Positions 10,823-23,047 of a stretch of 64,000 nt of DNA are shown piece by piece. Each line of letters begins with the position of its first letter. The stretch's first letter is position 1. Source of the DNA: Cydia pomonella (taxonomy: Eukaryota > Arthropoda > Insecta > Lepidoptera > Tortricidae); contig NC_084730.1 of assembly GCF_033807575.1 (NCBI RefSeq), positions 2,897,986 through 2,961,985 on the forward strand, read 5' to 3'. A program made the position numbers and the translations under genes. Under the pieces are notes generated by a model. That model was not told where the DNA came from and did not search any database. It saw only the letters and a list, made by a program, of their open reading frames with translations.

Positions 10823-13800
10823 ATGCTACCACGGCAATATTACAACGAGCAAGATGTCCGTAAACGGCAAATCGATACTTTAAAAATATTCAATGACAAC
10901 GTGCAAGAAGTGACTGAAAATACAGAATACAAAGTAGATTTCACAATAAACGGGAAGAATTTCAGCTTGAACGTGATACTAGGGCCGGATTTTCCTAATG
11001 AGCAGCCAGTTATATTGGTAAATCCTCCGGTATCACATCCATGGGTGGCGGAGCACTCAAGTCAAGTGGTTGGGGCTCCAGGGCTGATTCAGTTTACTGT
11101 GCATTCGGATTTGGGGAGAGTTGTGCATGCTGTCATTAGGTAAGTACACATTGAGCATGCCACACATATGTGATGGAAGAAAAACAATATTCTTCTACCA
11201 TACAAGCTCAGACCAAATTCACATTCAAGCGCATGTTGCGCAAGTATTTCCTTGACAAACTTTCTTCTTCATCAACTTAATGATTCACACTAGGTATAAA
11301 TATAATTATGTATGTCTCAATATATGTATGTTTATTTGTATTAAGTATATGTGTAAGTTTATCAATATATAGTTTATATTCATATATAGTCTTGGTTACA
11401 AATTCATTTACTTTAAAAGAGACTGCACCTAGGTATTTAATCTTTCTGGTTTAACCCATTGGTTGACTGGTAGATAATGCCTTAAGGCATTGGGGCTTAG
11501 TCAATTTATTTATTTTATACTGATGCTGACTACATTAAAAAAACGGAATTTTATCGTGCCACCTACACAGGGAGCTCCAAAAGGGAGTGCCAGTGGAAGA
11601 AGAGTCCTCACAGAGCAGCCCCTCGCACACATCACACTCGCTCCTGTTCCCGGAGCTCGGAGAGCTGACCATTGAGGAGCTGCATGAGATCCTGGAGAAC
11701 CCGGACTTGCAGGTGCACTTCTAACATATACACTTATAAATCAAAGTCAAAGTCAATATATTCTTTATTCAAATAGCAACAAGCATTTTTAAATTGTCAA
11801 ATTTTACAAATATCATCTTAATCTGAAGATCAGAGCAACTATATAATATTGATGCAGTTATTATTGTTCTTTAATAAACATTGAATTACTATAATAAATT
11901 CTGTTTATAGCATACATAAATGACTAGCCAAAAATTTTGAATACATCATGCGTTATGTTTGCTGATGACGTCTCAATATTACTAAACTGTACAAATAGTG
12001 TAGAATGCAATACTCGCCTTCTGGAGACTCTCGACAAAGTTACTGGCTGGCTCCACGAACATAACCTCGATATAAATAATACAATTTAAACCAAATCAAA
12101 AAAATCCGCTGCAAATAAGTTTACAAATTGACAATAATAATACCATCGAAGAAGTAAAACAAAGAGTGCAAACTATTGGGTATAACACTCGACTCGAGTA
12201 TTAATTGGAAATCACACATACAGGATATAAAATCCAAACTGGCTAGGTTCATCTACGCATTAAGCATCTTAAAGATTAATACGAATATTGAAACCGCTAA
12301 ATCCGCATATTTCGCATATGCGTACGCATGGCTACGGTATGGTGTTATTCTGTGGGGAGAAAGCACCGATGTACATCAACTGTTCGTTATGCAGAAAAAA
12401 TGCATTCGTATCCTAACCAATACGTGTGTACCAAACAGCTGTCGCTCATATTTCAAACAACTGAAAATACTAACACTACCCTCCATTTATATAATGGAGG
12501 CGGCACTATTTGTAAAAAGTCACCTTCAGTTGTTTGAGATAAAAAAACTGTTAAGACCAATTCGCTAACGTTTCGGTCCCCAACTATTATTGCCACCCTC
12601 CAAACTAGCTATGGTAAGAAACGGCCCTTACTGTCGATGTATGCGCATTATGAATAAAGTGCTTGGTTTCCTAAATCTAGAAATTAGTGATAGGTTATTT
12701 AAGAAACGGTTAAAGGAAATATTAATAGAAAAATATTATTATTCAATGGATGAATTTTTTGATGATAATAGTCTGGAGTGTGAAAATGATTGTTTATGAA
12801 TTTTATGATATTATTGTTATTTTTTTTATTTTCGTATAACTGATGATTAACAATGATTTTGTAAAAATGCTTCTGCATGAATTATTTATATTTTAATACT
12901 TATATACTTGCTTTGACATTTAATTATTTATTTCTAGAAATTAATGTAAATTATAATTTATAATTTTAAGTCCTAAATTGTACACCCTAGCAGGGTATCA
13001 TGTACCTACTTGACTATATTTAAGACCAAAATGTACAAATGAACATGATTCAATGGAATAAATGATATGATATGATATGATAAATAAATAATAAATAAAT
13101 AAATAAATAAATATTATAGGACATTATTACACAAATTGACTAAGTCCCACAGTAAGCTCAATAAGGCTTGTATTGAGGGTACTTAGACAACGATATATAT
13201 AATTATGTATAAAATACTTAAATACATAGAAAACACCCATGACTCAGGAACAAATACCCATGCTCATCACACAAATAAATGCCCTTACCAGGATTTGAAC
13301 CCGGGACCACCAGCTTCGTAGGCAGAGTCACTACCCACTAGGCCAAACCGGTCGTCAAACGACAATATATATATATATATATCAAACAATATAAATATAT
13401 AGATATGTCAAACTTTATAATAAGAAACTTATAGTCTCATAAAATCAAAGTTAAAGTCATAAAATAAAAGGCAAACAAGTAAAACACTGTTTATAACTAC
13501 ACGGGTTTATTTCATATAAATTCTCATCCTTCTTTTTTTTAAATTGGTTCATATATCTTATGTCAGATATCTTCTCTCTTTCCATCCTGTGACCCCCTGC
13601 TGGGGTGTATGGCTCGAACCATTTTCTTCCACCGGCTCCGGTTCTGGGCAGCTTGGGTAACCTCTTCCCACCCCATCCCCAATACACCCAGCTCTTGCTC
13701 CACGTAACGGCGCCAAGTAGATTTAGGGTGAGCATGTTTGCGTTTTGCGTTACTATATTTCCGGCATTTTGACACGGCTCATGAGAGCCTGGCGTCTGCT

Positions 13801-15826
13801 TGACAACTAATCCCAAGAATTAGCGTAGGCACTAGTTTTTACGAAAGTGATTGCCATCTGACCTTCCAACCCAGAGGGTAAACTAGGCCTTATTGGGAAA
13901 AGCGACTGGTAAATATCAAATGATATTTCGTACATAAGTTCTGAATAACTCATTTGTACGAGCCGGGATTTGAACCCGCGACCTCCGAATTGAAAGTCGC
14001 ACGCTCTTACCGCAAGACCACCAGCGCTTCTAATACCATACAGAAAACAAACTTTCTACAAAACCGAAGTTTGACAGCGATTCAGGGAGAAATCTTGCTG
14101 TCTCTTTCTCACGTATGGCACTATCCCTTTCATTTAAGGTTATCAAAATTCAAGTTATTATCTTACCTATGGTTGTGCACGCAAAGGGACTTCAAGTTGG
14201 GCCAACCTTAATAATTGCTCGGAGCAATGCTGAAAATGAAAAATATTTATTTCCTTATCAAGTAAAGGTTTACAAATCGGCATAAGTGGTTGGGACTTCC
14301 TTTTAGGTGAATGAACCTGTATCAGGATGCCCCGCTCCTCCATAACTGTGCCGAACGAAGCCGAGAATGCCCGAAATTATTAGTTTCGCCCCCTGCTATC
14401 ACGGTGCACTCGTGCTAAGCCAATAAATAAATAAATATTATAGGACATTCTTACACAAATTGACTAAGTACCACAGTAAATCCTATAATATATAATATAC
14501 AAATACTTAAATATGAACATAGAAAACATCCATGACTCAGATACAAATAACTGTGCTCATCACAAAAATAAATGCCCTTTCCGGGACTCGAACCCAGGAC
14601 CATCGGCTTCATAGGCAGGGTCAATACCAATAATCGGTTATAGAAATTCACAAAACCAGGTCGTAATTGGTATTTTAACTGTCCTTTAATTCTAGGGCGT
14701 AAAATATTTATTTAACAGTTTTTTTCACGCTCCTTTTCCGTAGGACAAACTTCTAGAAACCACGCCCCAACTCCTGGCCCTAAACATGGAGACGGAGGAG
14801 CTGATGCTGGCCATCGAGAGGATAGCCCGGGACAACATTGCGGAGCAGCAGAGACTTGATGAAATGAAGACTGATGTCGTGGACCGGATATCCGCGCTGG
14901 TGCAGATGAAAATCAATTATGAAGAGCTTCATACTAGGTGAGGATTGTTAACGAAATCTTTTATCCTCTATTATACTCTGTATCTTTAGGTATATAAATA
15001 GAAGTAAACAAAATCTACCCTCAAATGGCTCCTTAAGACAGTTGAGGTTAGATGAAAACATTACATGATCAAATAATGTAGGTTAAAGTCAGGTCGTTCA
15101 TGACGTGTTATGTGTTGTTTCGTAATCTGCAGACACCAGAAACTGTCAGAAGAGTACGACCCACACCGCATCAGGGATTGCCTAAAGGCTGCCGCTTTGA
15201 AGGCAGACGAGGATGCTGAAGCCATCGCTGAGCAGTTCCTACTAGGTGAGTGACAGGGACACATAGGTACAAAAAAATGGTATGTTTTTTTTAAATATTT
15301 TTATTTAGGTACACCCGCCATCCTGACTCACACTTTTGAGGAAAAACACAATACAACGAAAATAATTCTGACCCACGTATACAAATACTACCGTTATTGC
15401 CCCATGGTGGTTTTCCCAACACCAAATTCCCCACATTTACCTTCCTACTATACTATGTCATCTCGCTCTGTGTGGTGGGCACAGCACAGCGGATGTCATC
15501 CCAGATCTAGAGCAGAGCCCAACTGGGGAAGTACCTTACAGAAAACCGCAGCCAAATAACACTAGACCCTACTCATAGTGTTGTGTTCCTGCCGGTGAGT
15601 AAGGTTGCCAGAACTCAACGAGGGTGCGGAGTGTTAGGGTCGGCAGCGCGCATGTAACACCTCTGGAGTTGCAGGCGTCCATAGGCTACGGTAACCGCTT
15701 ACCACCAGGCGGGCCGTATGCTTGTTTGCCACCGACGTAGTATAAAAAAATACTATCCTTATTACTGGATCCAGGCGTCTGGCAGCTGTGCATAGGTGGA
15801 GGCTAGCTCTTACATTACATTTTTAA

Positions 15827-15865
<39 letters not shown>

Positions 15866-18525
15866 TTAGGAAACAAACAGTCACATATTAATATATATAA
15901 GCTTAAGTAATAACAAACAGACCTTTAGTTCCATTGAAAATAAAAGTATATATACATAGTAAATTACAGATCGAAACAGGGAAGGTGTTAGGCATCTTCT
16001 TGTCTGTCACGCGTACAGGGACTTCAAAACATCGGTAGGTAATTAATAAATGCATGACATAGTACAGAATTTAAAGTGGTATACAAAATAATTAAAAATA
16101 CATGTATCGCTATAGTTGTTATGCGTGCAAATAATATATAGTTACTAGGTACTTAAAAGAAAACGTACTTACAATATTTATAAAGAAAAGATTGAACTTC
16201 GCAGAATGCTACTGTATTTACAAAATGATAATGAAAAAATATCTAAGATGCTTATAATATTTTACAGTACATATGGGGCTACTTTATAGCACTAGTGCGA
16301 GAAGTAGCATATTACGTTACTGTGTCGAACATTTAAAGGGCCATATGTACTGTAAAACGTTGTACGATACATGTGCGAATAGGTAATTCGCAACTCGTGT
16401 CGATTTAAAACACTCCCTTCGGTCGTGTTTTAATTTATCGCCACTCGTTTCGAATTTCCTATTTTTCGCACTTGTATCGTAATGTACTTTTTTATTACAA
16501 TATAGGTTTCATGATTTTCAGGTATTTATTTTCTATTATGTTGTTCTGGATTTTGTGTTTAGTGTCACTGTCAATAGCGACGTCAGTAGAAAAAAATACG
16601 AATATGTTTTTAACTTATTGCTCAGAAACAAAAAACACTTAAATCTACTACCTACAGAATTTCGTCAAACTGCGAAACAGTTTGTTGGCGAATAAAATAC
16701 ACCCGTTCTATTGCGATAGGCAGACACTCATATTGGCACGTCAGTGCATATTGAGTGATCAGCACATTTAATGTAGATCTTGCGCCTCCACTCGATAAGG
16801 GATTTCCTCTTCTGTCACGTACAATAAATATATATAATGATAGAATAGCAAGTATTTGGGGATTCAAGTGTACAAGCTGGGACACAATACATCTGTTAAC
16901 CTGTATACTGTGTTAAGTGATTCAACCCCTCCACCCCGGCGCTCTGCCTATTACACTATATTTTCTTATACTATCGAACACAATTTACATAATACACCCA
17001 AGCACCAAGAAAACGGGTCACTTTCCTTACCAAGTGACCCTTATTCACTGCACCTGAGTGCATTATTTACATATTTGTTTTTAACATACAGTAGAATACT
17101 ACCAAAGAGATTTGAAATAGAGATTTTCAAAGAAAACTTTGTAGCCACAGTAAATTTACTGCCATCTTTCGACTCATGATTAAAACTTTTAGAACACCAT
17201 TTGACTTTGATCCTTATAGGGACTGTGCGCGTTGGAGGGTCTGCCATCTTGTGGCCTGAATCGGAACCATAAACATGTACATTTACACGTCAAGTGTTTT
17301 CTTGTGCATAGTAGGTTCTGCCATCTTGTGGGCTACATCGGAACAATAAACATCACATTTACGCCTCACGCCAAAAATCTGACGGCTCCTGTGCTGCCTC
17401 CTACAGTTCATGCACGCTCCCTATTCTTTTACTGATATGTATTAAATTTGTTAAATATCAAAAAGTGGCAATGCAAACAGCCAATTATTACTATAGCCGC
17501 GTCTACACGGGTCTGCAGTCATTTCAAACTATAGATTAGAGTGAGATAGGAAGGTAGACCAAGTTACATGTCTCGTTCTTACAAGAGCGTCGTGTATGAT
17601 CGTGCGAATACTGCATAATAAAATCAAAGACAACATAAATTATATGTATTTTTAAGGATTGTATTTTCTTTATTTCAATAAAGATTAAATAAATAAATAA
17701 AAGTTTTCCAATTGTTTTTGCTGAATAATACCTACTCTTGACTTGAAATATTTTATTTATTCGTTTTTTTTTTCAACAAAATCCATACATATCTCGCAAA
17801 ATATTGATCCTATAAGAATGACTATGGTTGCACTCGTATCAGCGCAAAAAAATACACGAAAATGACACCTTACTCGCCTAGTTTGTAAAATGTGAATATT
17901 TTAAAATGAACTCCCTGCACATTGCCCCCCGAAATGGGGGTCGGACCCCTAAATTTTGGTAGGACTCTGCAGATCCTCATTTCTAGTGCCAAGATAAAGG
18001 TCATAGACAAATTTTTATCGATGTACCTACATATTTTGCCGCCAAATGGCCATATTTAGTCTTATTTTACCTTACTTTAGTCTTATCTTATTTTATCATG
18101 TTTGGAGAAAAGCACTATATATGCCTCGGCAGGAATGGCAATGCATGGATTGCTATTCCTGCCGAGGCATAGATAGATTTTTAAGGAGTCGGCAACGCGC
18201 ATGTAACTCCTCTGGAGTTGCAGGCGTTCATAGGGTACGGTGACTGCTTACCACTAGGCGGACCGTATGCGTGTTTGCCACCATCGTTGTATCAAAAAAA
18301 AATTGTCTTTTTTGTCGGACTGCACGTCGTCCGACAAAATAGAAACTTATCCACGAATTGCTGTTTCCCCCGCCTCTGCAATAATGTAGTATTATTTTGC
18401 CAGGTAAGATGCCAGTGGAGAGCTTCATCTCCCAGTTCGCCGAGACGCGCGCCCGCGGGCAGGCGCGGCGCGCGCGCGAGGAGCGCCTCGCGCACCAGCT
18501 CGCGCAGCTGCACCGCGCCACCTAG
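10823..18525 (+). CDS. Vps37A: Vps37A, ESCRT-I subunit (5 exons, 295 aa)
   Basis: VPS37 is part of ESCRT-I (with TSG101, VPS28 and MVB12/UBAP1), which sorts ubiquitinated cargo into multivesicular bodies. Exons: 10823-11139, 11571-11712, 14744-14937, 15133-15245 and 18404-18525 (TAG), all GT..AG with matching phases (2, 0, 2, 1), 888 nt in total. Residues 1-about 106 form the N-terminal UEV-like domain that marks VPS37A rather than VPS37B-D (EYKVDFTINGK, PPVSHPWV, FTVHSDLG). Exons 3-5 form the coiled Mod(r) domain, with LKAAALKADEDAEAIAEQFL then GKMPVESFISQF, followed by a basic R-rich tail. The start is the first ATG of the open frame, shortly after stops. Introns hold LINE, SINE and MITE insertions. 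It converges with NitFhit about 9 kb away. Confidence 0.9.
11945..13110 (+). mobile_element. Decayed LINE 3' half (reverse transcriptase C-terminus)
   Basis: In Vps37A intron 2. The + strand encodes a catalytic box FADDVSILL (from 11955), then LGWLHEH-like text and, at 12176-12568, GITLDSSINWKSHI..YGVILWGES..FVMQKKCIRIL, which is the typical post-RT region of jockey/CR1-type LINEs. Frames shift near 12120, 12175 and 12568, so it is inactive. The 3' end runs into an (ATATG)n / (AAAT)n tail at about 13060-13110. Confidence 0.75.
13090..13355 (-). mobile_element. tRNA-derived SINE, family B
   Basis: The - strand reads a box-B-like GGTCCCGGGTTCAAATCC at its 5' part and ends in the 3' segment (ACTTAGTCAATTTGTGTAAT, then AATGTCCTATAATATTTATT) plus an AAAT-type tail. 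Same family as 14420-14640, 22855-23018, 48280-48355 and 59968-60190. Confidence 0.8.
13560..13745 (-). mobile_element. LINE 3' end fragment (RTE-type)
   Basis: The - strand encodes HPKSTWRRYVEQELGVLG, then WEEVTQAAQNRSRWKKMV, the usual end of RTE-type LINE polymerase ORFs in insects. It is truncated at 5' and adjoins a SINE. Confidence 0.7.
13758..14031 (-). mobile_element. tRNA-derived SINE, family A
   Basis: On the - strand it starts GAAGCGCTGGTGGTCTTGCG with box A, then box B (CGGGTTCAAATCCCGGCTCG). The body follows with ATCATTTGATATTTACCAGT and the 3' part (TTGTCAAGCAGACGCCAGGC). It lies in Vps37A intron 2. Confidence 0.85.
14420..14640 (-). mobile_element. tRNA-derived SINE, family B
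   Basis: Same family and orientation as 13090-13355. Box B is read on the - strand at about 14583-14600. Confidence 0.8.
14975..15112. mobile_element. Partial MITE, family of 3954-4232
   Basis: TACTCTGTATCTTTAGGTAT through GATCAAATAATGTAGGTTAA matches the left half of the 3954-4232 element. It sits in Vps37A intron 3, about 20 bp before exon 4, and may crowd the branch point. Confidence 0.75.
15530..15863 (+). mobile_element. Dispersed SINE-like repeat, family C, plus poly(T) run
   Basis: The block AACACTAGACCCTACTCATA, then GTGTTCCTGCCGGTGAGTAA, CTGGAGTTGCAGGCGTCCAT and GGCGGGCCGTATGCTTGTTT ends in an A-rich tail near 15750. Related copies lie at 18183-18300, 35740-35932, 45648-45836 and 54664-54785. 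A poly(T) run of about 36 nt at 15829-15863 follows. Confidence 0.8.
15864..16256. other. Vps37A intron 4, AT-rich
   Basis: Nothing recognisable apart from low-complexity A/T sequence. Confidence 0.4.
16257..16490. mobile_element. Palindromic MITE family 'TATGTACTGTAAAA', copy 2
   Basis: Shares TTTACAGTACATATGG, GTACTGTAAAACGTTGTACG and AAAACACTCCCTTCGGTCGT with 8065-8460 and 29275-29610. Confidence 0.8.
17110..17220. mobile_element. Half of the 25128-25550 palindromic MITE
   Basis: The segment AAAGAAAACTTTGTAGCCAC through TTTGACTTTGATCCTTATAG matches one arm of the foldback element at 25128-25550. A further arm-like copy lies at 19735-19850. Confidence 0.65.
17218..17425. repeat. Dispersed repeat, copy 2
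   Basis: Near-identical to 7254-7475. It starts TAGGGACTGTGCGCGTTGGA and ends CATGCACGCTCCCTAT. Confidence 0.75.
18121..18170. other. Near-perfect 50-nt hairpin in Vps37A intron 4
   Basis: Arms 18121-18142 and 18149-18170 (22 nt each) are reverse complements with one G:T-type mismatch, separated by a 6-nt loop GCATGG. The left arm begins ATGCCTCGGCAGGAATGGC. It could be a pre-miRNA-like stem or the core of a small MITE; a family-C SINE follows at once. Confidence 0.8.
18183..18300 (+). mobile_element. Truncated family C repeat
   Basis: GAGTCGGCAACGCGCATGTA, then CTCTGGAGTTGCAGGCGTTC, then GGCGGACCGTATGCGTGTTT and an A-rich tail. It is the 3' half of the repeat at 15530. Confidence 0.75.
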
Positions 18526-18534
18526 GGCCGTGCA

Positions 18535-18560
18535 CTAAATAATAAATAAAATAAATATAT
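18535..18560 (+). terminator. Candidate Vps37A poly(A) signals
   Basis: AATAAATAAAATAAAT starts 16 nt after the TAG. These signals fall in the antisense A/T-rich tail of the LINE, so the insertion may supply the cleavage signal or have displaced the original 3' UTR. Confidence 0.45.
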
Positions 18561-19712
18561 CTTTATTTCAGACCCAGAAGTCCATATATGGTTAGTAAAA
18601 TTAACTTAAAACCTATATTATTCACAAAGGTTATACTATGCCAATCAGACCTATTTGACATAGGTCAAAGTAGATCTGACCTGCTCCATCCAATGCCACA
18701 TTATGGGGCAGCTAAATCTGTCCGCAATCACCTTCAGAATGCTGTTTCGACTTTCCCTTACGCGACCCATTAGCGACGTGATTTTTTTACGCATTATCGC
18801 GTGAAAATCGTCCGTGTGCGCTTGGGCGAACATTCCTGATGCACTGCACCATTTTGGAAGTCTCAACAGCATTCTGAAAGCGTTGTTGTATTGAATGCGA
18901 AGGGCGCTAGAGTAAAAAGACTGGCTATATGCTTTGAATAGAGTTATTTTTACTTCCACGGAGCATCTAGCGAATCTTCGAGCTAGCATATTACTCCTAA
19001 CCGACAACGCCCTTCGCTCCCTCTCGATATCACTATCATCACACAGATCATTAGTTATAATGTGGCCCAAGTATTTGAAGCGATCCACTACTCTAAGTAC
19101 AACCTCGCCAAGCGACACTGGAGGTACAAAATATGGTTTTATTTTACCCGCCTTAAAGACCATCACTTCACTCTTGGCGGCGTTGTATACGAGTCCATGT
19201 GCGGCTGCATACTTCTCACACTTGGCCACTAACTGTCTAAGGGCCCCGATAGACGGACTTAGCAGCACCATGTCATCTGCGTAGCTTATATTGTTAACAC
19301 AAGTGTTTTCAATATAGCATCCCGCATGCATGCTGCTAAGTTCGCCTATCAAGTCGTTCATATACAAGTTGAACAGTTTCGGAGACGTAAGGCCCCCCTG
19401 TCTTACACCACATTCAAGCCTGTACTCAGAAGATAGTGACTTGGCCCACCTGACCTGGTTTGTTTGATTTTGGTACCAAAACTTTAGCAAATCTGTACAG
19501 TCATTCGGTATACCTGCCTCCTCCATTTTCTTCCAAAGCATATTGTAATTAACCCTGTCAAACGCTTTGGAGAGGTCGAGGAAGCAGGCATAGATTGGTG
19601 TTTTCCTGTCCGTGTAGTACCCGACAGTATGCTTGAGACACATAATGGCACTTTCTGTAGATAACCCAGTTCTGAACCCAAACTGGGTGTCATAGATACT
19701 TAGGTACTTATC
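18540..19712 (-). mobile_element. 5'-truncated LINE with reverse transcriptase domain
   Basis: The - strand from about 19705 to 18651 stays open for a LINE RT. It has FGFRTGLSTESAIM at the 5' edge, DLSKAFDRVNY, GVRQGGLTSPKLFNLYMNDL, the catalytic ISYADDMVLLSPS and KYLGHIITNDL, then the thumb and post-RT region. The endonuclease domain is missing, as expected for 5' truncation. The 3' end, rich in AAATA, lies at about 18540-18590, only about 15 bp after the Vps37A stop. The intact RT frame suggests a fairly young copy. Confidence 0.88.
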
Positions 19713-20066
19713 TAATGAAATGTAGCACTACCAAACTGAATTTTGTATGGAGGTGTATTGTCAAAGTAAATTTTGTAGTCAACTAAATTTACTGCCATCT
19801 TTCGACAACGGACTAAAACTCTTAGAATGCCATATGGCTATTGGAACCATGTTCTTTCACTGATATCAAACGGTGTCGCCATCTACTCGAGTGTAGGCCA
19901 AAGTTATATCGCAATCTATTCGAGCATACATTTTTCTTGATTTTGCTACTACTTATGTCACAACTGGGCCATTCCGCGCTTCCCGGCTTTTCACGGAAAC
20001 GTACGAACGTCAGTCTCAATACAGTCACGTTTGAAAATATCGATACATACAAAGTGCCTAAAAAAA

Positions 20067-20290
20067 GAGCTGGTGGCCTAGCGGCGAGAGCGTGCGACTT
20101 GCAATCCGGAGGTCGCGGGTTAAACCCCGGTTCGTACCAATGAGTTTTTCCGAACTTATGCACGACATATCATTTGATATTTACCAGTCGCTTTTTGGTG
20201 AAGGAAAACATCGTGAGAAAACCGGACTTAACCCAATAAGGCCTAGTTTATCCTCTGGGTTGGAATGGTATGCGAATTCTGGGGATTAGT
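20067..20290 (+). mobile_element. tRNA-derived SINE, family A
   Basis: Box A (TGGTGGCCTAGCGGCGAGAG), box B (CGGGTTAAACCCCGG), then TATCATTTGATATTTACCAG and the CCGGACTTAACCCAATAAGG region. The 3' end is truncated. Confidence 0.85.
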
Positions 20291-20432
20291 CCGGATAAAA
20301 AATAACCAACATAGATCTAAAATGCACTTTAAAAAGAGAGTGAAAAACATGAACTTACAGGGCCTTAAAGAGCGACGTAAAAGTTTTTTTATCGATCACA
20401 TACATTCCAATCCAGTTTCAACCTTAACACGT

Positions 20433-21247
20433 CAATAGGCAGGTCCACATACAATTTCCTAGCGAACAAAACGACCAGTGTCGACGTGCCTCGGCCGAGG
20501 CAAAGCGCACGTTTTCCTCGGGCGAGCGCGACCTTGGCCCAGCCGCTCGGTGTCGGTTTTTTGGCATGCTCAAAAGCGCCTCAGTCGTTTGCCGCGCGCT
20601 GTTTGTTTGGTGCGCGTGGTTATTTATTTCGATCCGTACATGAAATTGGAAAAAATTAATGAATGAAGCAAATACATGATATGGGATGCTAGAGATCCCA
20701 ACTATACGAATAGGGGAATTAGAGAGGATTGATGTTTAATTTGATTGTAAATTTTATAAATAGACGGAGACGTATGAGTCTTCCATCGCTAAATATCGCT
20801 TCGTGGGAAGCACCACCGCCCTGAAAGTGATACCTTTCTTCAATTTGTATCTTGCCATTTAAGTTTTACGTGTAATTGTGAACATAACAAGTCGAATCGT
20901 TCTATTTTTTAATGAGTTTAAAATTCGTCTTGACTCCATTTTCTAATCTCAAAAAAACCGATTTCCGTATCGTTATTGATATTCATAGATTTTTTGCCCC
21001 CAAAATCTTCTGCATCTTGTTTTTTTTCTCTTTTGGATTGCTTTGAAAAGCAAAAAACATAACGAGCCACGGCAGTGAATATGTGCAGCACCATTTTGAA
21101 CAGCTGACTGAGGGATGCCATCTTACCGAGCAAATTGGCTCGGCTGAGGCAAAAGTTACACGAGCACGCGGCCGCGTGAGGCCCGTCGTTTGCCGCGTGA
21201 GGAAATTTCCTCGCGAGGCTGCTCGCTCTGTGTGGACCCGCCTATTG
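20433..21247. mobile_element. About 0.8-kb TIR element / long palindrome
   Basis: The left end CAATAGGCAGGTCCACATA is the inverse of TGTGTGGACCCGCCTATTG at the right end. Near both ends GC-rich text (CCTCGGCCGAGGC; GTGAGGAAATTTCCTCGCG) contrasts with an AT-rich centre. No transposase motif is visible. Confidence 0.65.
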
Positions 21248-22854
21248 TAAGGTGCAAATTAGTTTGCAGATTCTCAATAAGAGACCCTGAATGAAGCGCT
21301 AAAATGTAACGATTAATATTGTATTTTACACACGGCGTTTCATTAAAATTATCAGTCTTGCATACTCACATCTAAAAATATTGATACGGACAAAAAAAAA
21401 TACTTGTACACGACCTTATTGCCCATATATTATAGAAATATAATAGAATATACATAGTTTATTCATGGCAAAAATATACAGATAGAAAGAGGAACAAAAA
21501 GAAACTAACATAACATAACATTACAATGTATAACATTACATTACATGACACATATTAGGCACGAAATGGTTCCAACTCAGCATGGTGTTAGCCTGGATGG
21601 GTCAACGCTGGTCTTCCGCCGGGGCCATAAACGAGTGATGGTAGTGTATACATATTTTTGCCACTTTGTCCGTATCCATATTTTTAGACGAGACTGTATA
21701 TTGACTTGCCCCTGGTATTATAGTTTTAAGGTATATATCGTGTCATTCACGAAGACGCGTGGCTTGAGTCGTATTGTCATATTATTAAAGGTTAGATTTG
21801 ACAAATTTGCGCGTCATCGTGGATGACACGAACTATATAGTGTACTACAGTGAAGCCAGAATATTAACTTGGACAGCTAAAGATGGCGTCGTAAGACGCT
21901 GTCTCTAGTATATTAGCTGTGATGTTCGAGGCAAGAATTTGTCTTTTTCCTTATACAATTAATAGATTAGATTTACTGTAGTTACGCATGTATTATTTAG
22001 GTAAATGTGTTGTGCTGTTCTTCCTATATTTATATAACTATTATATTCCTATGTTAATGTCACAGCTGTTGGATCTCCAAATAAATAAATAAAAAAAAAA
22101 TAAAAAAAAAAATAACGTAATTAACATGGATTGTGCAATAAAACGATACTTATAATATTAAATGTATTTTATTTGTTTTATTTCTGTTCAAGCCTGAGGA
22201 GCGAATATATCCCATAACCCTTTCACTGCCCAAGACTTCCACAGGCGCGCACGGCTTACAGTTTAAAACGTTAACAGTCTTCATACTATATGTATGCATT
22301 TCTTCGTACGTCGAAACAAATTATTTCAATCACACGTCCATGCTCCACATACGGGTCACTAAGAAAAAAAGAAGCATGAACTCGAATTAGAACAATAACT
22401 TTCTGTATTTTGTTGTCTAGCCAAAATGTTATTATAATAAAATTATCACTAGGTATATTATCATGCAGTATGAAGTTATACTAACCTCAGTGCGTACCTG
22501 GTCGTATGTTAAAAAAAAATTAAAAATTTAATCTGTGTATTTCATACCAAAAAAAACATGCATTTTTCTAACTTAACTACTAATCTTAAATTAAAAAGAT
22601 TTTTTGAGTTAAGGAGTCTAGGCGTGTAGAATTAATTATACAGCACACTTCATCTTTATATAAATATGCATAATTTTCGCATTTTAAGCATGTGTTTCTT
22701 TATCATAGACATTCGTGACCCATATGAGGGACACGGCCGTGTGGAGGTAGTTTAGCGTGACCCATGTATATGGGGCACTGGACTGTGAACGTTCTACTTA
22801 CAAATATTAGGTAGTTTGCGCTAAATTGATAGATAAACTTTTTATTATACAGAA
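21248..22854. other. Gene-free AT-rich interval with a small hairpin
   Basis: The only clear structure is an inverted repeat at 21732-21840: GTATATATCGTGTCATTCAC with GACGCG, mirrored by CGCGTCATCGTGGATGACAC. The text around 21545-21640 looks like an old, unrecognised dispersed repeat. Confidence 0.5.
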
Positions 22855-23018
22855 ATCACGCAATGTTCCTGAGTCATGGCTAATTTCTATGTACCTATTT
22901 ATAAATATTTGTATGTTACATACATCATTGTCTAAGTACCCTCAACACAAGCCTTATTGAGCTTACTGTGGGACTTAGTCAATTTGTGTAATAATGTCCT
23001 ATAATATTTATTTATTTG
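22855..23018 (+). mobile_element. 5'-truncated SINE, family B
   Basis: CCTGAGTCATGG through CTAAGTACCCTCAACACAAG and ACTTAGTCAATTTGTGTAAT to an ATTTATTTATTT tail is the 3' part of the family found at 13090-13355. Confidence 0.8.
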
Positions 23019-23047
23019 TCTGTTTATGTGCTTGTACATTATGAGGA

